Below are positions 35,439 through 44,899 of a stretch of DNA of 64,000 bases, piece by piece (position 1 is the stretch's first letter; every line of letters begins with the position of its first letter). Source of the stretch: Labyrinthula sp. Ha. Lineage: Eukaryota > Sar > Bigyra > Labyrinthulida > Labyrinthulaceae. A program made the position numbers and the translations under genes. The stretch is taken from assembly GCA_015227615.1 (NCBI GenBank), contig JAALGZ010000010.1, positions 62,001 to 126,000 on the forward strand, given 5' to 3'. The notes beneath the pieces were generated by a model that searched no databases, had not been told where the DNA came from, and saw only the letters and a program-made list of their open reading frames with translations.

Positions 35439-38045
35439 ATGGAAGCTACGAAGAAATTAAGAAGTCAGTGTTTGCATTGTCAGCGTCCATCGAAAGTTAT
35501 AAGGAGACCTTTAGCGATTAATGAATTGCCAAGTGAATGTAGAGCAGTTTTAATGTCGGATTATTTGTATATTTCGCCAGAGGAAGGTTATGCGTTGACT
35601 TTAATAGATGCGCTGTCAAGAGTTACTTTATTGAAGCAGTGTAAGAATGCCAATGTAACAAATGTTGTGAATATTTTATGGGAATGGCACTCCCACTACG
35701 ATTTAGATGACGATTTTATTTTGTTATCTGACAAGGGTTCACATTATGTAAATTCAGTTGTAGATGCTTTTGTTAAGCAAAGTAGTGCAAGTCAGAAGTT
35801 CACGGTGGCTTATGCTCCTTACACTAATGGAGCCACAGAAATAGAAAATAAGCAGATTTTGAAGAATTTGAGAACCCTACTTTCAGAATATAATTTGAAG
35901 TCTGAAGATTGGCCTGAGGTATTAGTACAGGTACAATACTATCTTAATTCGAAGCCTTTGAGAAGTAGAAATAATCTTACACCGTTCCAGATTTTGTTGG
36001 GTAAGAAACCTAGAAGGGATCCGGTAGGAAGAAATCCAAATTTGAAATTGACATCAATTCAAATGAGTGAACTTAAAGAAGTTTCGCTGGAGTTAGAAGG
36101 AAGGATAAGAGAGTACCAAGAAATGGCTTTTTCATTCGCTGAACGATCAAGACAATATGCTAATGCTTTGTACAATAAGAAATACAAACTAACTCCGATG
36201 CATTTCCATGTGGGAGAGTTTGTATTAGTCAGTAAACCAAAACGTGGTTCGAAGGTTAAACCTCAATGGACAGGACCATTTCAAATTATTCAAACATTAG
36301 GGTCGTATTTATATTTACTGAAGAATTTATGCGGGGATGAAGAAGAAGTACATGCATCTAGAATGATGTTTTATGCTCCATCACACTTTTTACCTTCTGC
36401 AAAAACAAAGATTTGTTATTTAAATGATTCAGAAAAGCTTGAGATTAAGAAGTTGATTAAGATCAAGAAAAAGGATGATGAATATTTTCTGTTAGTTCAT
36501 TGGAGAGGGTTTCCACTAGAAGAGTCAACATGGCAACCAATACAACAGTTATTTGAGGATTTGCCAAGCTTAGTGGTTGATTTTCTATTAAAGAATAAAT
36601 TCAGTGGAATGAAAGAATGTCTAACTTGTTTACGATTGGCAAATCCAGAAGCAGAAATATGGAGTGCAGATGAATATAATGTAGATCTCTGTGATTTACA
36701 TCTCACTGATAAAGAGTTCGATGATTTTCTAAGTTTCGAACCAGTTAGCCAGTTTATGATTTCTATGTTTAATCCACTTTTACATTGGAACAAAATCGAA
36801 GTTTACATCTTGAAACAATGTATTTTGAAGTTTGGATTTTCTAAATATGGGAAGTACGCTGAGTTTCTCAAGAATAGGCCAAAAAGACAGATCTACAGTC
36901 AATTGCAGCGCCTGGTAGGTAAACATGCTATTTCTGTTTACTCGAATTTACGGCTTGATGTGGATGCATCACGAAAAGACAATAATAAATCTCATGGGGC
37001 TAAGTATTTTATTGAGAAGGAGTTTAATGGAGAAACCCATTTATTTAAGTTACGAATCTTTACTGCCATGCGTTATGCAAAAATGCATAGATTGAATACA
37101 GAACGAGCTGAAAAAGTTGATGTAATGAAGTATTTTTATAGCAGTTCGGCTGATGGTATTGCACAGTTTATAAAGTTTATGGAAGAAAAAGGTGAAACAG
37201 CATCCTTTCCTCTTGTAAATTGCCTTAATGTTGATAGAGAAGTTCAATGTTGGAAAAGGAAATTCAGAGAAATTAGCAGATTCGAAGCGGCAATGGCGAA
37301 GAAGAAAATAGAAGTTGTTAGGGCTGTTGATGCAATAAGAGATGATTTGCAATGTGATAAATTGATGCCTGATTCTAAACATGGTTTTGATGTAAAAAGA
37401 ACTAAATTGACAAATTTGTATGAGTTTAGAAAGGAGAATTTTATGATGCAGCATTGGATCATACATCCTAAGGTGAAGTTCTTCCATGGCGATGTAAATG
37501 ATTTCATTAAAAAGTTTGATGGTGGTGCTTTTGAAGTTGTGCATTTGGATCCGCCGTATCGATTTATGGCAAAGAATCCAATTAGAGGGGCAGCTAATTT
37601 TTACGATACCATGTCAGACCATGATTTAAGGAAGTTGGACTTTACGAAACTAATGAAAAATACTATTGTTTTCCTCTGGACCTTTCCGAGTAAGAAGTCC
37701 TTAGCCATGGATATTTTCAAGAAAAATAATATTGAATACATGGATCACTTGTTGTGGATTAAACTTTCTGCTAAATGGAAATTGCGATCCACGTTTGGTA
37801 AGCTTACTCAGAAGTGTAGTGAAGAACTGCTAATTGGTGTCCATGGGAAGTTGCCAGATGCTTTGAAAAATAGGAACTTTGGTAAAGAATGTGTCTTCGC
37901 AGAAGTGGTAGGCAATAGCTGTAAACCAGAGAACTTCTATGAAATTATTGAAGCGCGGTTTGAAAAGCAAGCTAAAAAGTTGGACCTCTTTAGCAGAAAA
38001 AATAATCTCCGTTTAGGATGGTTAGCTGTAGGGAATAAGCTCTAG
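35439..38045 (+). other. Integrase, chromodomain, SANT-like and MT-A70 methyltransferase part of element 3
   Basis: Long open part of the broken element 3. Domains in order: integrase core with SDYLYI, LLSDKGSHY and TNGATEIENK; chromodomain with VHWRGFPLEESTWQP; a Myb/SANT-like segment with NRPKRQIYSQLQRLVGK; a charged linker of about 150 residues; then the methyltransferase with DPPY (37548-37559), IVFLWTF, LLWIKLS, EELLIGVHG, KPENFYEIIE and KLDLFSRKNNLRLGW. DPPY is an accepted variant of the amino-methyltransferase motif IV. The linker between SANT and catalytic domain is longer than in element 2. Preservation of this half compared with the front half is notable but may be chance. Confidence 0.85.
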
Positions 38046-38063
38046 TAATAAGGATGGGGCAGT

Positions 38064-38264
38064 GTTAGTTCAAGTTTGAAATATGAACTAGAATAACTTC
38101 TTATTACTAGCTGTTCAAGTACTTTTTGAAATATGAGTCCCTTGAAATAAGCGGTTAAGCGAATTAAGAATTTAAGAGAATATAAAAAGAAAATTTATTA
38201 CTTTATATTTTATTCTATTTTTAAACAGTAAACTAATTTGAGAACAAACCAATACAATTGTCCT
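38064..38264 (+). repeat. 3' LTR of element 3, left part (before LINE)
   Basis: Begins TGTTAGTTCAAG after a purine-rich AAGGATGGGGCAG. It is interrupted by the LINE; the remaining 58 bases lie at 42109-42166. Confidence 0.88.
38254..38264. repeat. Target-site duplication of the nested LINE, left
   Basis: ACAATTGTCCT here and ACAGTTGTCCT at 42098-42108, an 11-base duplication with one mismatch. The uninterrupted LTR of element 4 has the string once (ACAGTTGTCC). Confidence 0.75.
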
Positions 38265-38306
38265 AAGTTTTTGGGAAACGGAAAATTTGGAAACAAAGAA
38301 ACCGTT

Positions 38307-39674
38307 ATGAGTACCGGCAAAACTCAGGCAGTCGAAAGACAGTCACCAGTCAATGAAGCGCAAGATTCCAGAACAATTTCAATTGTCTCTGTGAATGTTG
38401 ACCGTCTCACCTCCTACAAGCTCAGGTCTATCGAGGAATATGCCCTAACTGCCGATACAAACGTCCTTGCAATACAGGAAGTTGGTAGCAAAGGAGCGGA
38501 ATACCTCGAAAGAGCGAGCTTCTCTAGACTAAACTGGTTTACAACAAATATCTCTAAGAATAAAGACACAGAAAAAAACAAAATCAATATTTTAGCAACA
38601 TACTTCAACAGGAACATGGACAAAGAAACAGAAAAAGTATTTGATGAAGATAGAATTTTAGGTGTTAAAACTAAACTTAACTCTAGAAGCTATTACATCA
38701 TCAATATCTATGCACCACACGCAGGAAAAACAGTAAAAGAATACAGCCAGTTTCTAACAAGACTCCAGAAAGCGATCTCACTGAAAAGGAAAAAAGACTT
38801 CATGGTAATCCTAGGCGACTGGAACGCTCAAATAAGGCACAACGAAGTGACAAGCAATGGAAACTACGGATACGCGACAAGAACGAACAGGAACGGCAAA
38901 ATACTTCGGGAATTTTTGAACAAGTACAATCTGGCCATCGTCAACTCATACTTCGCTACTGGTACAAAGAATACAAATCGTCATGTAACATACTATTCAA
39001 AGCATAAGAATAATCAGAAACGCTCAGAAATAGATTTCATCATAGCGTGTAAAGGCAGCACCCCACTATTCCGAAAAATTCGGATAAAAAGAAAACTAGG
39101 AGAGAAAATCCACAATAGAACAAAGTTTGATCATCAACCAGTTGAAGCACTAGTCTCACAAAAGTTCAGGAAATACTCCAACCAAAACCAAAAAATGCAT
39201 CGAAACTACAAAGAGTTCTTCAAAATTGACGCAAACCGCTGGAAACTAAACGAAGAAATACGACAAGGCTTCGAAGAAGAAATAGCCAAACTCCCACCAT
39301 CCAACAACTCTGGAAAACAATCAAGACTAAACTTCCAAACATTCAAGTCAACAGTAAAACAAGCCATTGAAAACTGTATCCCACTGGTGGCACACGAGCG
39401 GCTCTACAGAACATCTTCAGATAGAACAGAGACTTTATTTGAAATAAGAAGAAGGCTATGGAAATCTCTAACTGAAAATGAATCTAAAATACTAAAAAAG
39501 ATGATAAGAAAAAGTACCTTGAACGACTACAAAACCTGGTTGGACCTTCAAGTAAGAAGAATAGATACAGCTATGGCAAAGAATGATATCCATGAAGCTT
39601 TCAAACAAGCAGAAAGGATAGTAGGGAAAAAGCGGAAACCTCAACGCACCATTACCATGGAAAATGGGAAGTAA
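38307..39674 (+). pseudogene. LINE endonuclease domain (APE type), N-terminal part of the LINE polyprotein
   Basis: Frame from ATG 38307 (residues MSTGKTQAVER). APE/exonuclease III-like motifs: SVNVDRL (Asn motif), IQEV (catalytic Glu), IINIYAPHAG, VILGDWNAQI (Asp/Asn), RSEIDFIIA and a terminal FDHQPVEA. In life it nicks the target DNA to prime reverse transcription. The frame closes at a TAA (39672) just before the RT region, which lies in another frame, so a stop and a frameshift separate the two halves. Earlier in-frame ATG at 38238 falls in the LTR and is ignored. Confidence 0.85.
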
Positions 39675-39721
39675 CTAAACGATAAAAAACGAGTAAAATA
39701 TTCCAAGAATACCTTGAACTC

Positions 39722-41539
39722 ACTCAAAGGAACAGAGAAGGAAACATCATGGAGAACGAACTGGATATTCTTGAAGCGAAAGCTGAAGATACAAATATAT
39801 CTCCTACTTTAGAAGAACTTGAAGAGACGGCGAAAATGCTAAAGAACTATAAAGTACCCGGACCTGATGGAATCAAAAACAAAATCCTAAAGAATAACAA
39901 AATAGTATTGAAATACTTGCAGCAAATTGCAGAAGAACTATTTCTGGATCCAAGTGGCTTAAACAAAAGTGAGTTTATATCTCTCTCTACTGGGAACATC
40001 ATCTTCCTATACAAAAAAGGAAACCATCAACTTCCTTCCAACTATAGGCCGATACCTTTGCTTAACACTTCTTACAAACTAATCACTAAAATAATAAACA
40101 ATAGACTAAAGAATACCCTGGAAAGAACAGTAGGAAACTACCAGTCTGGATTTAGAGAGAATACGGGAACTAGACAAAAAATTCAACTTCTCTTGAACCG
40201 CTGTAAACTCAGCCAAATGGAGAACTCGAAGATACTATGTCTCTTTATAGATTTCAAAAAAGCTTTTGACTCTTGCAAACATCTTTTCCTCGAGCTTAGC
40301 TTAAAAGAGATAAAAGTTCCCGCTAACTTTATCAATATAAGCCTTTACCTATATAAATATGCTGCAGTCCAAGTAAAGATAGGAAAACATATAAGTGACA
40401 GAGTAGAAATAAACAAAGGCGTACTACAAGGTGACTCACTAAGTCCCACGCTATTTGTACTTGCTCTGGACTCTCTGTTTCGAATGATAATACAGAAAAT
40501 AAACTTGAACTTTCCAGAAGCAGAATTCTCTTTTCAAAACATTTTTGGATTTATTGACGACCTCTGTATCCTGAGTAGAGATAGAAACATCTTGAAGCAC
40601 TTTGTTCAATATGCAGAAGAACTCTCACAATTGTCTAGCCTAAAAATAAATACACAGAAAACTCAACTCATGGGAATAGTCAGGAGAAGGAACCTCAAAG
40701 ATAAGCTTTCGGACACTGCAATTCAACAACTAGTCAATAAATACACCTGCACCTCTTGTTCCAGAAACTTCTCATCAAAAGATGCCCTTGTAGGACATAG
40801 AGTATAGTATCTTTGACCGGGAACCGCGATAGTTCGAAGTAGAAAGGACACTACAGCAGTCGCTGCAGCTGAACTAAACTTCCTCTACAGCAACATCCCA
40901 ATAGAAGAAAACCTGGAAACCAACCTTGGAACCATCAAAGGAGTAAAAACCTTTAGATACCTCGGAGTGGATATAACAGCAACAGCTGAAACTCACGTTA
41001 ACCCATCCGCTAGAATTCGCTCTGCACAAGAAACTCTTCGGAAACTGCAACCGATACTGAGAAGCAATATGCTGACTGCCAGAAGGAAAAAGAACATAGT
41101 GAAAGCGCTCGTGGTCTCAAAAATCCAATATGGCAGCGAGTTCTGGAACCTGGAAAACAAAGATACATCCAAAGCCTTGAACAAACTCTCTAGAGATACA
41201 AAACGCACCCTCCTCCAACCTAATCCAACAAAACCACTTGAACACATGAAGAAGGCCAACATCCCCAAAGCTGGAGATGTAAACATCCTAAAAACATTAA
41301 AGGAAAAACAAAAAAGCTGGCTGGAAACATGCACAACGACAGAAATGGACATGGAACTGGCAGAATCCTCAAGGAAACTTGAAGCATATCTTTTTCCACA
41401 AACTGCTACTCCAACTGAAGACTTGAACGTACCACTGGAGCATACTAGAGAAGAACCAGAACACCATGAACCACGCCCTCCCCTTTACCCGCCACCACCC
41501 GGGGAGAACATGCTAACCCCACCACAAACGACACCTTAG
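39722..41539 (+). pseudogene. LINE reverse transcriptase domain and C-terminal region
   Basis: RT motifs: NYKVPGPDGI, LPSNYRPIPLLN, CLFIDFKKAFDS, GVLQGDSLSPTLF and the catalytic FIDDL (about 40.55 kb), then a zinc-finger-like CTSCSRNFSS..GH segment. Two stops (TAG 40805, TGA 40814) follow, after which the same frame remains open through FRYLGVDI, a basic helix-rich region and a proline-rich end to TAG 41537. Without the stops this would be one C-terminal arm. The copy cannot make a full protein, but decay is slight. Confidence 0.85.
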
Positions 41540-42097
41540 CTTATCACCCGAAAAAACTCCCATGTGCATTTAAGATAACTTCGACCCTCGGTTGCTTCTT
41601 GGATGGATAACTGGAGCATGCTTATCTGGATCTCTTCACAAACCACGATTATCTTCTAAAATAGAATGATGAGCGACAGTAGAAGTAAAAAACTGGTGCA
41701 GGACATCTCGATATGATCAATAAAGGAACTTGAAACAATTTATTTGATATCAGGAACACTGGATATGACGCACGACAATATCTCAATCTCTTTCATGATT
41801 TCTTGCGTGATTTATGAATTTCGATTTGGATTGTTCACAAATTTTGGGAAATCGCGATTTTGGGAAATCACTATCCTGGGAGATCAAATGCGATAAGTGA
41901 ATACAACGGGAAAACTATTGTGATCATACCAATAGTGTCCCAAAGTCCCGAAAACCAGTTTAGTTTAGTGACAGTAGGAGCACGAGACGGGAAGCTTCCC
42001 TAATGAGCGGTGAACCGGTCTCGGACACTAAGATAAACCCTTAGGCGGATTTGCAGATGTAGTACCTTACTCCCACCTTAACTATTAACTATTAACT
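41540..42097 (+). other. LINE 3' untranslated region and tandem-repeat tail
   Basis: No coding. It ends CTTAACTATTAACTATTAACT, a sevenfold-unit repeat of the kind used by poly(A)-less LINEs as 3' tail, immediately followed by the right target duplication (42098-42108). Confidence 0.75.
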
Positions 42098-42108
42098 ACA
42101 GTTGTCCT

Positions 42109-42166
42109 TTTTTAAAGTCCGTTGAATTTGTAAAAAGAAGTTTATTTTTTGGACTATAAACGAATA
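42109..42166 (+). repeat. 3' LTR of element 3, right part (after LINE)
   Basis: Last 58 bases of the LTR, ending AAACGAATA, followed by target duplication ATAG (42167-42170). The same string ends the intact 3' LTR of element 4 at 60040. Confidence 0.88.
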
Positions 42167-42170
42167 ATAG

Positions 42171-42325
42171 GCGTGTTTAACGAGAGAGTCTTAACGAGAT
42201 TTTCTCGAGAAGAATTTTCTCGTTATCTTGCAATAGTAAATATTTAGGTAAAATCATTCTCGAGAAGCTTTTGTTATCTCGATAAACACGATTAATATAA
42301 GGTTAAAAAAACAAACGTAAAAAAA
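42171..42325. promoter_or_regulatory. Roco promoter region with palindromes, unit 2
   Basis: Between element 3 and the Roco ATG. It carries TTAACGAGA, TTTCTCGAGAA, TTTTCTCGTTATC and a second TTCTCGAGAAGC before TATCTCGATAAAC, the counterparts of the motifs at 12594-12705. Element 3 separates it from the divergent membrane-protein gene. Confidence 0.45.
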
Positions 42326-44899
42326 ATGTCAATTAAAGCCCCATCAATTAAACAACAATTTAATAACAGAAATCAAAGCAGAAAGTTCATCATTCAATGG
42401 TTTATTTATTTCCCCTTATAATTCATGGGTCTTATGATGAGAATTACAACCCAATTGAAGGTGAAAGGTTTAGAAAAGAAACAGAAGAGTTTGTTCAAGA
42501 AGTGAATGTGCACAAAGAGATTGTGATATTGAAGTATTCATATATCTTGTTTTATTCTGTAGATTTTATTTCTGTCCTTTAGATTTTATTGGAAAAAACC
42601 TTTCTGTTTGGTTTGAAAAGTTTCCAAATGTTAAACAACTTGAGTATTTTCTTGTTTTGTTTTTATTTTAGGTTTTTACATTGTCATTTAAACGCCTTTA
42701 ATTTTATTGGAATGGAAAAAATAAAACAAAAGCTAAATATTCAGTCAATAACTTATATTTTTTGTTGTTTTTATGTTTTAGTTTTAAATTTTGCAATATT
42801 CCAAAAGATAATTCTCTTTCTAAGTTTTTGAAAGGACAAAAAATAAAGTCAATAAAGTATCTTTTTTATTTATGTTAATAATAGTCTCAAGAGAAATAAT
42901 ATGAAAGAAAAAGCACTTGTTAAAATATTAAAAGAAGTTTTGAAAATGGAAACTTTAAGAAGTGTTTTGTATTCTCTTTTCTTTTCTTTATATTTAGTAT
43001 TCAAGAAGATAACTTGAGGATTGATAACCCGGAAATTACCGCTTTAGCAAGACATTGTTTGGAAAATTTACCTTCTTTGTTGAAGTTTATGTTTATTTTT
43101 GTTTTCTTTTGAGTTTTAGTTTGCGAGTTGGTGAAATAAATATTGAAGAAAACAAAGATGAAGTTCAAGATTCACTTGATAATCATTCTTCCCTGTTTTT
43201 GTTTGAATTTGGAAAGAATATTTTCAATACTAAAAAGTTAGAAGAAAGACTTAAACATTATGTTTCATTAAAGCTAAAGGATCGATACAATAGAACAACT
43301 CTTTTAAATGAATGTCAAGTTCTTTTTATGGGTGATGGAAGAGTTGGAAAAACTTCTACCATAAGAAGTTTATTTGACAAAAGTTTTTTACTTGATAATA
43401 GTTCAACTTTAGTTTTGAATGATATTGATATATTTTCAATAAACCCAGATAATTATATTTGGAATTCAATATCTAAATATGAACTAAGTGTTCAGAGAGT
43501 TAAAAATAGTCTTCCTGCTGTTGTTTATCTTGATTTTGATCCAAACCAAGAAGTTGAAACAAAATATAAACTTGATTTTGAAAAAGAACTTCTTTCAAGA
43601 ACAGTTTCTGATGAAAAGTTTATTGAAGATATGAAAACAGATAGTTATGGTTTTGCTAAAAATGATATTTATTTTCGTGTTTATGATTTTGGTGGACAAG
43701 AAATATTTTCTTCTGTTCATCATATTTTTATGAACACAAATTCTCTTTATTTTCTAGTTTTTAATATGACAAAAATATCTCCAAATGAATTATTTAGATT
43801 AAAATTTTGGTGTGCAAGTATTTTAAAAAATACAGAAAAAGCACCAGTTATTTTTATTGGTACATATTTAAGAAGATATAAAAGAAAACATATTAAAGAT
43901 ACTAATCTAGAAAAAATACAAAATAAACTTCAAAACTTTGTTGAAAATCTTTCTTCTGAGTTAAATATATTGAAAAATGATATGAATATTTTCTTTCCTA
44001 TTGAGAATTCAAAATTAGATTCTCAAGAGAAAAAACATATAAAAGATAAAATAAAAAGTCTTGTTTCTGGAGCAGCTGGAATAAATAAAGAAAATTTTCT
44101 TAACTTTAGAATAGGAACTCCTTGGCTTCTTTTCCTGGATAATTGTCGAGAACAAACAAATATTATAACTTTGAAAGAATTTGAAGATAAATCTTATTCT
44201 TGTGGTTTTCAATATTGGGAAGTTGAACAGATGCTTGAAATATATTCAAAAGCTGGTTTAATTTGTTATTTTCTTAATTTAGATTTGGAAGCAGATGAAA
44301 ACTTTATATTTTTTGCACCTTCTTATCTTGCTCAAGCTTTAGGTAAGTTTATCAGAGATCCAAATTTTCATGAACTTGCATTTAGAATTCCAAGTAATAA
44401 ATTTTCTTTATATAGAATTTATGTTGATAAAGGAAAACTAAATAAAGAACTTTTTAATATTTTACTAAAAGAATATTCTGATAAAGAAAAGAAATATATT
44501 TTAAGTTTGGCTTTGAATAGTTTGGTTTTGATACCTGTAGAAAAAGAAAATGATGTTTTTATTCTTCCTGAATTACTTCCTGAACTTAAGAGAGCAAAAA
44601 TAAAACCCTCTCTCAGAACTGATATTAAAATAGTTTTCAAAAGTCTTGTTCGTTTGGCTGTTTTTGTAAAAGTTGTCTTTTTATTTCTAAAGGATGAAGA
44701 TGTTCATGAATCACTTTTATTCAAAGGATTTGCAAGAATTATTTTCAAGAATAAAAGAATAGTTGATATTTTTTTAAACACTGAAACTGAAATTAGTTTT
44801 ACTCTTGTTCAAGGAAATAATTTAGAATGGTTAAAACAAAATGTTGATCTGATTTCAGAAGAACTACAAGAAATTAAAGAAAATGATGTAGTTTTGTAA
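42326..44899 (+). CDS. LRR-Roc-COR (Roco-family) GTPase, unit 2
   Basis: Same eight-exon layout as the unit 1 gene. Exons by homology: 42326-42399, 42429-42533, 42563-42643, 42672-42743 or 42752, 42782-42856, 42885-42968, 42998-43084 and 43120-44899. Two splice sites differ from unit 1: the first intron's acceptor AG reads GG, and the fourth intron's donor GT reads TT, where a GT nine bases upstream would keep the frame and drop three codons. Translation may instead start at ATG 42397, which opens into the exon 2 frame. Roc P-loop GDGRVGKTS, DFGGQE, COR and tail are intact and nearly identical to unit 1 from the middle of the last exon on. Exon 6 is a distinct variant (KALVKILKEVLKMETLRSV). 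Function as for unit 1; expression is less certain. Confidence 0.75.

Larger units (their letters stand above)
38265..42097 (+). mobile_element. Non-LTR retrotransposon (LINE) with APE endonuclease and reverse transcriptase, nested in element 3
   Basis: 3.83 kb with a short leader (about 42 bases), an endonuclease and reverse transcriptase coding region, a 3' untranslated part of about 560 bases and a 3' end made of a short tandem repeat (ATTAACT repeated three times). One endonuclease-RT protein without a separate upstream ORF, and a microsatellite tail, recall RTE/CR1-type elements; the clade is not assigned. It looks full-length but is no longer intact: the endonuclease frame stops at 39672, the RT continues in another frame, and two in-frame stops (40805, 40814) interrupt its C-terminal part. 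GC content is visibly higher than in the surrounding DNA. Confidence 0.9.
31259..42166 (+). mobile_element. LTR element 3: Ty3/gypsy-like with chromodomain, SANT-like and MT-A70 methyltransferase (broken; LINE nested in 3' LTR)
   Basis: About 7.06 kb of LTR element plus a nested LINE. Parts: gag (about 31.6-32.5 kb) with a CCHC zinc knuckle (CNHYWFYGH region, about 32.40 kb), protease region (about 32.8-33.1 kb), reverse transcriptase (about 33.7-34.3 kb), RNase H (about 34.66-35.07 kb), integrase (about 35.45-35.95 kb), chromodomain (about 36.43-36.60 kb), Myb/SANT-like (about 36.78-36.97 kb) and MT-A70 methyltransferase (about 37.45-38.04 kb). It is broken, with roughly eight breaks, mostly in the gag, protease and RT part; the integrase-to-methyltransferase part is long and open. 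It sits in the divergent promoter between the membrane-protein gene and the Roco gene. Element 4 occupies the identical site in unit 3, so one insertion was later duplicated. Confidence 0.9.

Noticed and set aside
38238-38306. In-frame ATG at 38238 as start of the LINE endonuclease protein
   Set aside because: These bases belong to the LTR of element 3, outside the LINE; ATG 38307 is the first inside the element.
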